From assembly GCA_009837205.1 (NCBI GenBank), contig VXTZ01000019.1:1-42156 (forward strand): a stretch of DNA of 42,156 nucleotides, in the 5' to 3' direction. A program made the translations under genes and the position numbers. How positions within the stretch are numbered: the first letter of the stretch is position 1; every line of letters begins with the position of its first letter. Below, in pieces: positions 17,532 to 25,778 of the stretch. Below the pieces are notes generated by a model, which was not told the origin of the DNA, did not search any database, and was given only the letters and a program-made list of their open reading frames with translations. Origin of the DNA: Candidatus Dadabacteria bacterium. Lineage in GTDB: Bacteria; Desulfobacterota_D; UBA1144; Nemesobacterales; Nemesobacteraceae.

Positions 17532-17706
17532 TTCGAAAAAGAATCAGTAAAGTCATTCCGCATACCCGGACAATTAACACAGATATAATATTATACGAGC
17601 AATTCCCAAAGAGATGAAATATCCTGAAGGCAGCCGCGGAAAGCAAGTGCCAGTTCCCGATATCCTGAGCCCGCTTCGCCGCCCCCACCTTCGGGACATA
17701 TGCCGT

Positions 17707-17734
17707 TTGTTTTGCCGCGAAAAACTTATATACT
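17707..17734 (+). promoter_or_regulatory. promoter for the CBS-pair gene
   Basis: TTGTTT (17707-17712), 16-base spacer, TATACT (17729-17734), followed by a leader of about 33 bases with AGAGACAGAG before the ATG at 17775. Confidence 0.4.
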
Positions 17735-17774
17735 TGATAACAGGGGTCGCGAAACGTAAGAGACAGAGTGCATC

Positions 17775-18209
17775 ATGGAAAATCTAAGACACATACTTAA
17801 ACACAAGGGCTCAAGCGTGTGGTCGATAGGGCCGGACGAGACGGTGTACAGCGCTCTCCAGATGATGGCGGAAAAGGAGATAGGCGCTCTGCTCGTGCTT
17901 GAGGGGGAAAAGGTCGTCGGAATATTCTCCGAGCGAGACTACGCGAGGAAGGTTATTCTTCAGGGAAGATCTTCTGCGAACACGAAAATAAGCGAACTCA
18001 TGATCAGAGATGTGATCTACGGTTCGCCCGACGACCCGATTCAGGAAAGCATGGCCGTTATGACGGCGAACAAGATAAGACACCTTCCGGTAATAGAGGA
18101 CGGCAAGCTTTGCGGGATGGTGACAAGCGGCGACATCATAAACCACATTATCTCCCGTCAGAAATTCGAGATCGAGGCGCTCAAGAAATATATAACCGGA
18201 GGTTATTGA
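17775..18209 (+). CDS. CBS-domain pair protein
   Basis: 144 residues consisting only of two CBS domains. The first covers about 10-65 (VWSIGPDETVYSALQMMAEKEIGALLV, then GIFSERDYARKVI) and the second about 75-130 (VIYGSPDDPIQESMAVMTANKIRHLPV, then GMVTSGDIINHII). Such stand-alone pairs bind adenine nucleotides and regulate partner enzymes; the partner cannot be named. There is no membrane segment. Convergent with the siroheme reductase, 14 bases apart. Confidence 0.9.
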   Translation: MENLRHILKHKGSSVWSIGPDETVYSALQMMAEKEIGALLVLEGEKVVGIFSERDYARKVILQGRSSANTKISELMIRDVIYGSPDDPIQESMAVMTANKIRHLPVIEDGKLCGMVTSGDIINHIISRQKFEIEALKKYITGGY

Positions 18210-18223
18210 GTCTTTTCCGGCCC

Positions 18224-20350
18224 CTACGCAATCAGTTGCTCCTGAACCCTCTCGCAGTCGGAGTGAAAACTCTTGGCAATTTCAAGGAACTCTATGGCTT
18301 TTGACGCTGACGCCTCTCCATTCCTATATTCGCCCAGCCTGCTCGAGACGTCAAACCATTTCTCATCGGTTTCCCCGGTTCTCACGATAAGGTTCTCAAA
18401 CTCCCAGATCGTCTGCTCCGGAGTGAACGGGTCGACAAGCTTGGTGTAGAGAGGTACATGGGCACTCTCGGAACACGCAAGGTAAAGCTCGTTTATGCAT
18501 GCCTCGTAGTCGCCGTGCAGGAAAAGGGCCTGGGCCCGCTCAAGACGCCTTTCTGCGTCTGAGAAAACCGGGATCTTCTCCTCGACGGTAACCCCCGCGC
18601 ACTCTCCTCTCACTCCCTGCTGAACGGCAAATTTCTTCTCTTCGTGTCCCCAGTCGGTGTAAAAATCGGGATCATCCTCGTACGAGGGAATCTCGTTGAA
18701 CTCGGAGACCGCTTCCTTGATGTACTTGGCGCCGAGCCTTTTCATCGTGAGGTCAAAATGCTCGCCATCCTCTTTTTCCCTCTCGTATACCTCAAGCAGT
18801 CTCTGGACAACCTTGGGAGCGTTTCTGGTCGGAATCTTGGTGACTGGCATAGCAAGGCGCGAGTCGTCTCCGTATAATCCTCCGCCGAGGAAAAGCATTT
18901 CGGCAGGAACGCTTCTACCTTCTCTGGTTATGGACGCCCCCTGGAACCCTATGCTGGCCGAAACATGCTGAGCGCAAGCGTTGGGGCAACCGGATATCTT
19001 GATCCTGAGATCCCCAAGAGTCTCCTTGTATTTTCCAAGACCGTTATCCATCATGCTGGTAAGCTTCGTCGCAAGGCCCTTGGCCGAAGTGATACCCAGA
19101 CGGCAGGTATCGGCACCCGGGCAGGCGGTTACATCTTCGAAAGTGTCCGCGCCCGAATCAGAAATGCCCGCCTCTTTAAGGTCGGCATAAAGCGAGGGGA
19201 TGGACTGATCGGGAACCCATCTAACCACGAAATTCTGCTGAATAGTTATCCGTATGGAACCGTCTGCATGGGTGTCTATCATGTCCGCAAGCGCTCTTGC
19301 GGTATCGGCCGGAACGTCTCCCAGAAGCACTCTCACGTTAACGATTGAATATCCCTCGACCCCCGCCGGGGAAACGTTTTTTCGCCGCCACTCCGCAAAA
19401 TCCGGGTCATCCTCCACCCAGCCAGGAGCGTCCGGAAGGTCGTGTCCGTTCGGCTTGGGAGTTTCGTGCTCCCAGTCAATTGCCTCAAGATAGTCGTTCC
19501 ACGAAGGATCGACCTCAAGCGAAGTCCTTTCCTGCTCGACTACCTCTCTGAACTTCTCAAAGCCAAGTTTCCTCACAAGAAACTTCATTCTGGCTTTCAT
19601 CCTAACCTTTCTCTCGCCGTACCTGTCAAAGATCCTGACCACCGAAGCCGAAAAAGGTATCATCTCCTCAACCGGCATGAACTCCGTCCAGAGATGTCCG
19701 AGCGAAGGCGAAGCGCCGAGCCCCCCGCCGACGTAGACCTGAAAGCCGTGCTTTCCATCCTCTTCCCTTACCCTGGCGCGAAAACCCAGATCATGGATGC
19801 GGATTCCCGCGTTGTCTATATCCGGATTACTCTCAAAGCAGACCTTGAATTTCCTTCCCATGTTCTGGCATATGGGATTTCGGAGCATAAACTGCTTAAA
19901 CGCCTCCGCGTAAGGAGTCACGTCAAAGGTTTCCGTAGGTGAAGCCCCGGTTATCGGGGAAGCCGTGACGTTCCTTATTGTGTTGCCGCAGGCTTCACGG
20001 GTTGTGATCCCCGCACTTGCAAGATCCCTCATCATGTCGGGAACCGTTTCAAGGTTGACGTAGTAAAGCTGAGCGTCCTGGCGGGTCGTAAGGTGAAAGA
20101 AGCCACTTGCGTACTTGTCCGAAACGTCTGCAAGTTTTCTCAGTTGAGCAGAACTCAGTTTCCCGCAGGGAATCTTTATCCTCTGCATCTGGACTCCTTC
20201 CTGGCGCTGTGCGTACACCCCCAGCTGGAGTCTTATCTTCTGGAATTTCACCTCGCTTATCTTCCCGTTCATGTAGTCGGAGACCTGCTGTTCGAACTCG
20301 TCGATCTCACCCGCTACAAGTTTGGGCAGAGTTGGCGCTTCTTCATCCAT
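18224..20350 (-). CDS. siroheme nitrite/sulfite reductase with C-terminal HEPN-like domain
   Basis: Ferredoxin-type assimilatory nitrite or sulfite reductase, 708 residues. Two ferredoxin-like/siroheme-binding repeats are present (FHLTTRQDAQLYYVNL near 85-100; SIRITIQQNFVVRWV near 365). The Fe4S4-siroheme cysteines are C410-x5-C416 and C455-x3-C459 (ACPGADTCRLG, SGCPNAC). Residues about 595-708 (ERAQALFLHGDYEACINELYLAC...) form an added helical domain like HEPN, seen in some bacterial nitrite reductases. Nitrite versus sulfite cannot be settled; no cysteine-synthesis or nitrate genes are adjacent. ATG at 20350; the 70-base gap upstream contains a T9 run and probably the promoter. Confidence 0.85.
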   Translation of the reverse strand: MDEEAPTLPKLVAGEIDEFEQQVSDYMNGKISEVKFQKIRLQLGVYAQRQEGVQMQRIKIPCGKLSSAQLRKLADVSDKYASGFFHLTTRQDAQLYYVNLETVPDMMRDLASAGITTREACGNTIRNVTASPITGASPTETFDVTPYAEAFKQFMLRNPICQNMGRKFKVCFESNPDIDNAGIRIHDLGFRARVREEDGKHGFQVYVGGGLGASPSLGHLWTEFMPVEEMIPFSASVVRIFDRYGERKVRMKARMKFLVRKLGFEKFREVVEQERTSLEVDPSWNDYLEAIDWEHETPKPNGHDLPDAPGWVEDDPDFAEWRRKNVSPAGVEGYSIVNVRVLLGDVPADTARALADMIDTHADGSIRITIQQNFVVRWVPDQSIPSLYADLKEAGISDSGADTFEDVTACPGADTCRLGITSAKGLATKLTSMMDNGLGKYKETLGDLRIKISGCPNACAQHVSASIGFQGASITREGRSVPAEMLFLGGGLYGDDSRLAMPVTKIPTRNAPKVVQRLLEVYEREKEDGEHFDLTMKRLGAKYIKEAVSEFNEIPSYEDDPDFYTDWGHEEKKFAVQQGVRGECAGVTVEEKIPVFSDAERRLERAQALFLHGDYEACINELYLACSESAHVPLYTKLVDPFTPEQTIWEFENLIVRTGETDEKWFDVSSRLGEYRNGEASASKAIEFLEIAKSFHSDCERVQEQLIA

Positions 20351-20423
20351 GGTTTCTAGCTCCGTAACATAAAATCTTTTATATCTCCCGATATTCTAAC
20401 ATAAAACAATTTTTTTTTGGAAA

Positions 20424-20810
20424 TCACTCCTGCGGACCGCTCTGAGCCGAAAGCCACATCTCAATTACCAGGAGAATATAATCAATTTCCTGTTCCGTAA
20501 GCTTCCTTTTCTTAGGGATGCCGTGCCACTTTAGTAGGCAGCTCCGACAACATGTGGCTGTGGCATGCTGGGCGCGAAACACGGGATGTCCGCCCCATGG
20601 AGTCTGCTTCCCGTCGTTAGGGGGCAAAGCGGGGGCAAGCCTTTTTTCAAGAAAATCCCTTCCGTGCGAAAGCACTTCGGGGAGCCCTTTTTGCCTGAGA
20701 TAAGATGTCTCCTTGGCATTCAGCCTGACCCCAGAACGGAACCGGGATCCGTTTAGTCTTCTGAAAACATTCTCCAGCCGTTCCTTTTCGCCGTTTTTCG
20801 CTCTATACAT
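20424..20810 (-). CDS. DUF4186 family protein
   Basis: 128 residues. The conserved core is RFRSGVRLNAKETSYLRQKG, RDFLEKRLAPALPPNDGKQTPWGGHPVFRAQHATATCCRSC and KWHGIPKKRKLTEQEIDYIL, which I recognise as DUF4186. The clustered His/Cys residues (HPVF, QHATATCC, C, KWH) suggest a metal site. Function is not known. It starts 9 bases after the dinG stop, so it is probably co-transcribed with the helicase, which hints at a nucleic-acid-related role. Confidence 0.8.
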   Translation of the reverse strand: MYRAKNGEKERLENVFRRLNGSRFRSGVRLNAKETSYLRQKGLPEVLSHGRDFLEKRLAPALPPNDGKQTPWGGHPVFRAQHATATCCRSCLLKWHGIPKKRKLTEQEIDYILLVIEMWLSAQSGPQE

Positions 20811-20819
20811 GTAAGAAAT

Positions 20820-23324
20820 TCAGTGCTCTCGCTCCTCAGAGAAAAAATCCCGCATCCGTCCGAGTATCTGTTCCGTCTTCGCGCAGAAAAAGCCGCTGCC
20901 CGCAACGGAGTTGATAAAGAATTTCCCGTAGTATTTCGACACGATGCGCCTGTCAAGAACCATAACAACACCACGGTCCGTCTTGGTGCGTATGAGTCTC
21001 CCGAAGCCCTGTTTGAACCTGAGTACCGCATGGGGAAGTATGTATTCGCGGAACGAATCCATATCCTGTTTTTCCATGTACTCGATTTTCGCCTCCGTAA
21101 CCGGATCCGTGGGAACCTTGAAGGGAAGTCTGCATATAACGACCATCTTTAGAGAATCCCCGGGAATGTCTACTCCTTCCCAGAAGCTGTCGGTCGCGAA
21201 AAGCACCGAGTTCCCAAGCGTTTTGAATTTTTCAAGCAGCAGGCCCCTAGGCATTTCCCCCTGCTTGAAAAGACTGACCGGAACGGTCCCGATGCTCTCA
21301 AGAATTTTTCCCGTCTTTTCATAAACCCTGTTAAGCGAGGAATAAGAGGTGAAAAGTACCAGGGCGTTTCCGTTCGTTACGGAGATCGAGCCTGAGAGTA
21401 TCTGCGCAAGGGAATCTTCATAGTCCTCGCGTCCGGGCTCGGGCATATCCGACGGGACCAGCAGCAGGGACTGCGTTCGGAAATCAAACGGTGAATCAAC
21501 AATAAGCCCCCTGAATCTTTCATTATCCGAAAGTCCGATGTTTTTCCTCTGAAAATCGAAATTCTTATCCACGGCAAGCGACGCAGAAGTCATAACGACG
21601 GTTTTGGTCTTCGAGTAGAGCTTTTCCGAAAGCTCCTTGGATACATCGAGCGGGGAGAGGTTGATGGAGCAGAAAATCGCCGCCCTTCTGCGGTTCCCTT
21701 CAAACCATCTTATATAGCTCTCGTCCTGCTCGCCAAAGAACCTTCCTATGGCTTCGCGGAAAGCAAGGGATCTCTTAGCGATGCCTCCGAGCTCAGCGGT
21801 GAGTTTTATGTGGGAATCCGCGTGCGGTGAGCCCTCGACTACTCTCAGCAGGTGGGCAATCTCGTTTTCAAGCGAAAAAAGGGATTTTTCAAGCGCCCCG
21901 AAACGCTCCTCAACGGCAGGCCATTTCTCGTGCCGCATAACCTCTTCTGTGAGCCTCAGGCTTATCGCTGTCTCACCCGATAGCTCCACCCCAAAACCGT
22001 AAAGCGAATTAAAGACCTCTTCGCTTACGGCCTCTATGCGCTCAACGGCCCTCGCAAGCCCGCCGCCCGAGCGCTCGAAAACCTCCCTGAGGGTGGAGTC
22101 TTTTTCTTTCTGCGCAAGGTGCGAGATGTAGGATACAAGTCCCTTGTCCCTGTTTTTCCGAGAACGAAGCTTTGAAAGCGTCTTCGCAATCCCGTGCTTG
22201 CTAAGTTTCAAACTGAAATGCGAAGTGGCCGCCTCGGCGATATTGTGCGCCTCGTCAAAAACGACCTTCGCGTAGCGGGGAATTATCCCGAAATCCGAAT
22301 CGGGTCCCGCAGTCCCTTTTATCGCAATATCAGAGAAAAGCATGTGGTGGTTGGCAACAAGCACCGAAGCCCTCGAGAGCTCCCTCCGCGACTTGAAGAA
22401 AAAGCAGCTTGAATAGTGGGGACACTTGGTCCCCGGGCAGCTTTCGCTTTCCGCAGACACCCTGTCCCACACATCGTCAGGGGGTGTAAACGCAAGATCG
22501 GAAAGTGAGCCGTCCGAGGTGGTCTTGGCCCACTCAAGCACATCCTTCATGGAACCTCTTTCCCCGTCGTCTATAAAATCGAAAAGATCCTGCCCAACGG
22601 CTTCGCCGCGGAGAAGACAGAAGTAGTTTCTCATTCCCTTAACAAGAGCGTAATCAAACTTCCTCGGGAAAAGATCCCGAAGAAGGGGAAGGTCTTTGTT
22701 TATCAACTGTTCCTGAAGATTGATGGTGTTTGTTGAGACCAGAACCCTCTCACTGTTGCTAATTGACCAGAGAATGGAAGGTATGAGGTAGGAAAGAGTT
22801 TTTCCGGTGCCCGTGCCGGCCTCTATCATTGAAAGGTGTTCGTCATTGAATGCGTCAATCACGTTTGAGAGGACTTCCAGTTGCTCATCCCTGTGCTCGT
22901 ATTTCTCTCCCAAGACACGGGACACGGGACCTGCAGGCAGAAGATATTCCCTCGCGGATTCATTGTCAACACGTACCGTTTCCCCCGGAACAAAAGGCTC
23001 AACAACTACGTACACCTTCTCGACCTCGCTGTCCACTATGTAGAAACCGACGCCCTTGTTTCCGAAAGCCGAAGCGACTGCCACGTCCTGAGGTGAAGGT
23101 TCGAGGTTGCCTGAGGGATGGTTATGCACGACAACGTTCCCCGTTTTCGCCGCGTCAAGGATGGCCGGAACCGCCTGGCGGTTGCCGCGTGCAAGGACTT
23201 TTAGATCACAAACCAGAGAGTTTTCATTTACCTTGCCGACGAAAAAAACCTCGTTTCCATAGGCCTCTGTTATTGCCTCCCTGATAAACTCTACAGCTTC
23301 GGGAGTAAAGTAGCTTTCAATCAT
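20820..23324 (-). CDS. dinG: DinG-family helicase with N-terminal RadC/JAMM domain
   Basis: 834 residues. Residues 1-110 are a RadC-like JAMM domain with a full metal motif: E25, H67-N68-H69-P70-S71-G72, S77 and D80. From about 140 an XPD/DinG superfamily-2 helicase follows: Walker A AGTGTGKT (169-176), Fe-S cysteines C236, C296, C301 and C307, DEAH box 357-360, and the C-terminal motifs FATDSFWEGVDIPGD and RFKQGFGRLIRT. Such helicases unwind 5-prime-tailed DNA, D-loops and R-loops. The JAMM-DinG fusion is, to my knowledge, found in Geobacter/Myxococcus-type genomes, so it is a lineage hint rather than a novelty. Followed by the DUF4186 gene. Confidence 0.92.
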   Translation of the reverse strand: MIESYFTPEAVEFIREAITEAYGNEVFFVGKVNENSLVCDLKVLARGNRQAVPAILDAAKTGNVVVHNHPSGNLEPSPQDVAVASAFGNKGVGFYIVDSEVEKVYVVVEPFVPGETVRVDNESAREYLLPAGPVSRVLGEKYEHRDEQLEVLSNVIDAFNDEHLSMIEAGTGTGKTLSYLIPSILWSISNSERVLVSTNTINLQEQLINKDLPLLRDLFPRKFDYALVKGMRNYFCLLRGEAVGQDLFDFIDDGERGSMKDVLEWAKTTSDGSLSDLAFTPPDDVWDRVSAESESCPGTKCPHYSSCFFFKSRRELSRASVLVANHHMLFSDIAIKGTAGPDSDFGIIPRYAKVVFDEAHNIAEAATSHFSLKLSKHGIAKTLSKLRSRKNRDKGLVSYISHLAQKEKDSTLREVFERSGGGLARAVERIEAVSEEVFNSLYGFGVELSGETAISLRLTEEVMRHEKWPAVEERFGALEKSLFSLENEIAHLLRVVEGSPHADSHIKLTAELGGIAKRSLAFREAIGRFFGEQDESYIRWFEGNRRRAAIFCSINLSPLDVSKELSEKLYSKTKTVVMTSASLAVDKNFDFQRKNIGLSDNERFRGLIVDSPFDFRTQSLLLVPSDMPEPGREDYEDSLAQILSGSISVTNGNALVLFTSYSSLNRVYEKTGKILESIGTVPVSLFKQGEMPRGLLLEKFKTLGNSVLFATDSFWEGVDIPGDSLKMVVICRLPFKVPTDPVTEAKIEYMEKQDMDSFREYILPHAVLRFKQGFGRLIRTKTDRGVVMVLDRRIVSKYYGKFFINSVAGSGFFCAKTEQILGRMRDFFSEEREH

Positions 23325-23375
23325 ATCCGCTTAAGTTTACACAGAGGCTCTAATAACTAAACTTCCCGACAGATG

Positions 23376-23404
23376 TTGCCTTGCCCTTCGGGCTTCGGTA
23401 GCCT
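23376..23404 (+). promoter_or_regulatory. possible promoter for tRNA-Ser
   Basis: TTGCCT (23376-23381), 17-base spacer, TAGCCT (23399-23404), 15 bases before the tRNA 5-prime end. GC-rich and only a partial match. Confidence 0.35.
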
Positions 23405-23419
23405 GTTTTGCGTGTCGGG

Positions 23420-23510
23420 GGAGGGATGGCCGAGCGGTTTAAGGCGCTGGTCTCGAAAACCAGTGGGGTCTTTTTGGCCCTCGTGGGTTCGAATCCCACT
23501 CCCTCCGCCA
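23420..23510 (+). tRNA. tRNA-Ser(CGA)
   Basis: A 7-bp acceptor stem pairs GGAGGGA (23420-23426) with TCCCTCC (23500-23506). The anticodon arm CTGGT-CTCGAAA-ACCAG gives anticodon CGA. A long variable arm follows (typical of serine tRNAs), then GGTTCGAATCC, and CCA is encoded. The accessory island begins immediately downstream. Confidence 0.95.
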
Positions 23511-23570
23511 CATTCTTTTGGTATGTGCCTGCAAATAAAGATTTTCGCAATAAGTAATTAGGGGCTTGTT

Positions 23571-23753
23571 CTATTTTCTTCTCTTTTCTTGCCAATCCGT
23601 AATATACTGAAGCAACTTGATTATTACCTCGAAAACAACCCAAATTACAACACCTGCAAGTACAAGGTAAGGAAATAAACTCCATACGGTGGCTCTTACT
23701 ATCCCCCAAAACTCAAACCAACCTAGAATTAAATCTATCATGGGTTCAATCAC
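23571..23753 (-). CDS. small hydrophobic membrane protein
   Basis: 60 residues, unrecognised. One strong transmembrane segment covers about 23-48 (TVWSLFPYLVLAGVVIWVVFEVII), with a shorter hydrophobic N terminus and a charged tail EKRRK. Its ATG overlaps the stop of the methylase-tail fragment by 4 bases, so it would be translated by coupling if that message is still made. It lies at the downstream end of a decayed accessory cluster beside tRNA-Ser. Confidence 0.5.
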   Translation of the reverse strand: MIEPMIDLILGWFEFWGIVRATVWSLFPYLVLAGVVIWVVFEVIIKLLQYITDWQEKRRK

Positions 23754-24163
23754 GGGAGCAAAGGCATTTGCCGGTCTCTTTTCCCCTGGGGGAAGGGAGT
23801 AACAAATCTTTTCCCATCTAATATCTCTTGGACTGTGAGCATTTGCATTCTCGGAAACTTCGCTCCGAATATCTCAAGGTCTCCCGCCTCTCCCATCATC
23901 TTATGAAAATTCCTCGCCTTCCGTTCACTCAAAGGTTCCATAATGATTAGTCCTGCCATTTCTGCCTCGTCTCTTTCCATAACGCTGTGTAATGCCCTTA
24001 GATCGGCAATAGCGACATTCCGCCCGCCCTTCACTTCAAGCACCATGCTTTGAAGCTCCTTTTCCCGAGTATCGAAATAAAGGGTTATTTGTCCTTTCTC
24101 TTCCTGATTCTTTCTACCATCTCCATACCCTCGGCCGTAACGCTTTGAAAGAAGGAATACTCT
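23750..24163 (-). pseudogene. C-terminal fragment of a DNA methyltransferase (Mrr-like tail domain)
   Basis: The frame is open from 24163 (after two TGA codons at 24164-24172) to 23750. Translation from about 24150 reads RYGRGYGDGRKNQEEKG, then YFDT, MVLEVKGGRNV, RDEAEMAGLIIMEP, FPRMQMLTVQEIL. This matches the domain that closes many site-specific DNA methylases (GxDGxIYF ... VQVKGG ... REgAxxGvlItL ... PRIQILTIeeLL). The methylase body (several hundred residues) is absent upstream, and the only ATG (24046) falls inside the domain. It therefore looks like a 5-prime-truncated remnant. A free-standing nuclease-like protein from a non-ATG start is less likely. Confidence 0.6.
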
Positions 24164-24300
24164 TCATCTTCACTCCATCTGTCCGCAACAGCCCTCACTA
24201 CAGTTGAAAGGTTTGTGGTTCCTCCAAGCAACTCACTTCCGGTTATATCTCTTACCATCACATTCCCTTTTTTGTCAGTAATCCTATATTAATAACCCAT
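24085..24300 (-). pseudogene. small gene with stop at codon 4, possibly rescued by internal ATG
   Basis: A strong Shine-Dalgarno AGGAGGG (24309-24315) precedes ATG GGT TAT TAA. The same frame then continues YRITDKKGNVMVRDITGSELL and on to a lysine-rich end at 24085. Codon 4 is an ochre stop (24291-24289). Translation could restart at the ATG at 24258, giving 57 residues, with AAAAGGG 8 to 9 bases upstream. The family is not recognised. It overlaps the methylase-tail fragment in another frame. Taken as a recent nonsense mutation. Confidence 0.5.
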
Positions 24301-24357
24301 AATCAATTCCCTCCTATAAACACGTCTTAAAATGCTTTTCTTTGCCAAGCCTTGTTT

Positions 24358-24480
24358 TCATTCACCTTTTTTTGCCCGTTCACTGAAAGAATCCAGAAGA
24401 TTTGCCCTTGCTTCTTGATACTCCTTTTCCATCTCCGGCCCGAATTTCTCTAAGTGCTTTCTAGCTTTTCTCTCATTCAT
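24358..24480 (-). CDS. small charged helical protein
   Basis: 40 residues, unrecognised, highly charged and likely all helix (starts MNERKARKHLEKFGPEMEKE, ends ERAKKGE). Support for translation is a perfect GGAGGT Shine-Dalgarno (24487-24492) six bases before the ATG and a TATAAT -10 at 24501-24506 on the same strand. First gene of the leftward cluster that is divergent from the Fic gene. Confidence 0.5.
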   Translation of the reverse strand: MNERKARKHLEKFGPEMEKEYQEARANLLDSFSERAKKGE

Positions 24481-24486
24481 GCTAAC

Positions 24487-24506
24487 ACCTCCATAACTCT
24501 ATTATA
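24487..24506 (-). promoter_or_regulatory. -10 element and ribosome site of the leftward island genes
   Basis: On the minus strand TATAAT (24501-24506) is followed by GGAGGT (24487-24492) and then the ATG at 24480, giving a very short leader. No good -35 was found. Confidence 0.4.
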
Positions 24507-24571
24507 CAAAGTAGCTTCAATTCCTGTCTCTTCCCCTACGGTCCTGTCCTTTCCCTCTCTTGCCTTTTGGT

Positions 24572-24656
24572 GGTGAATAACAATCTATTCACCGCATATT
24601 TTACGGCGATTTTCTTGCTTATGTGATAAATAAAAGGTACAAACAATGCGGTGAAT
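24572..24656 (+). promoter_or_regulatory. repeat operator upstream of fic
   Basis: GGTGAATA (24572-24579) and TATTCACC (24586-24593) form a perfect inverted repeat with a 6-base spacer. The right arm extends as ATTCACCGCAT (24587-24597), and its exact 11-base reverse complement ATGCGGTGAAT occurs at 24646-24656, just before the ATG at 24660. Three copies of one half-site around a promoter region suggest a repressor operator, perhaps bound by the HTH tail of the Fic protein itself. Repeats are seen; the regulator is inferred. Confidence 0.6.
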
Positions 24657-24659
24657 GAT

Positions 24660-25769
24660 ATGTGGATACATGAGCATCATAACTGGCCGGACTTCACTTG
24701 GGATCTCAAAAAACTCGCTTCCAAGCTTGTCAATATTCGACACCGTCAGGGTCGTCTGCTAGGCAGAATGGAAGGATTAGGTTTCGAACTCAAGCAAGAA
24801 GCAAGTCTCGGAACACTGACAAGCGATGTCGTTAAATCATCAGCCATCGAGGGAGAAAATCTGAACCCGCAAGAGGTTCGCTCATCAATCGCTCGCCGAC
24901 TAGGGATTGATATCGCCGGCATTACGTCAGTGAACCAAGATATTGAGGGTATTGTTGAAATGATGCTGGATGCGACCCAGCAATCTATCAAACCTTTAAC
25001 AAAAGACAGATTGTTTGACTGGCATGCGGCACTGTTTCCAACAGGTCGCAGCGGCATGCGTCGCATCACAGTTGGTGGCTGGCGCTCCGTCGAATCCGGT
25101 CCCATGCAAGTGGTTTCAGGTCCTATAGGACGTGAAAAAGTTCATTTCGAGGCTCCAAACGCAGAGCACCTTGAACATGAGATGACGGGGTTTCTGGTAT
25201 GGTTTGAGAGCAAGGATGATACTGACCCCGTGCTCAGAGCCGGTATTGCCCATCTGTGGTTTGTGACAATTCATCCATTTGAAGACGGTAATGGACGTAT
25301 TGCAAGAGCGATTACCGATATGGCCCTGGCGCGTGCTGACGGCATGGGAGACCGCTTTTACAGCCTTTCATCGCAATTTGAATCTGAGCGCAAAGATTAT
25401 TATGACCAGTTGGAAAAACAGCAACGCGGCACGCCGGAGGTAACAGGTTGGTTTGAATGGTTTCTGGATTGCCTTGGTCGTGCAATTGCCAGAGCCGAAG
25501 ACACACTGAGCACCGTGTTATTTAAAGCACAGCTGTGGGAAAAGATTAATCGGCAACCTGTCAATAAACGTCAGCGTCTGATTATTAATCGTATGCTGGA
25601 GCATGATTTTAGAGGGCATATGAGCACCTCAAAGTATGCAAAACTGGCCAAGTGCTCCACAGATACAGCATTACGGGACATTCAGCACTTAAAGTCACTC
25701 GGCATTTTTATTCAGAACCCTGGCGGCGGACGAAGCACAAGCTACCGCTTGCCGGATACCATTAACTGA
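24660..25769 (+). CDS. Fic family AMP-transferase (DUF4172-Fic-HTH)
   Basis: 369 residues from the ATG at 24660 (MWIHEHHNWPDFTWD is the usual N terminus; the upstream GTG at 24651 lies in the operator repeat). DUF4172-type N domain with class II inhibitory helix SSAIEG (60-65), whose Glu blocks ATP binding. The Fic motif HPFEDGNGR is at 205-213. A winged-helix-like C terminus contains YAKLAKCSTDTALRDIQHLKSLG. Expected to transfer AMP to a protein target and to be self-inhibited, so no antitoxin is needed. Base use is more AT-rich than the neighbours and it ends 9 bases from the rnr stop, fitting horizontal gain at this site. Confidence 0.92.
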   Translation: MWIHEHHNWPDFTWDLKKLASKLVNIRHRQGRLLGRMEGLGFELKQEASLGTLTSDVVKSSAIEGENLNPQEVRSSIARRLGIDIAGITSVNQDIEGIVEMMLDATQQSIKPLTKDRLFDWHAALFPTGRSGMRRITVGGWRSVESGPMQVVSGPIGREKVHFEAPNAEHLEHEMTGFLVWFESKDDTDPVLRAGIAHLWFVTIHPFEDGNGRIARAITDMALARADGMGDRFYSLSSQFESERKDYYDQLEKQQRGTPEVTGWFEWFLDCLGRAIARAEDTLSTVLFKAQLWEKINRQPVNKRQRLIINRMLEHDFRGHMSTSKYAKLAKCSTDTALRDIQHLKSLGIFIQNPGGGRSTSYRLPDTIN

Positions 25770-25778
25770 AAAAAACGG

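Noticed and set aside
18224-20350. Dissimilatory sulfite reductase or CysI with CysJ partner
   Set aside because: Single-chain ferredoxin-type architecture, no DsrB or flavoprotein neighbour, and the N-terminal motifs fit assimilatory enzymes.
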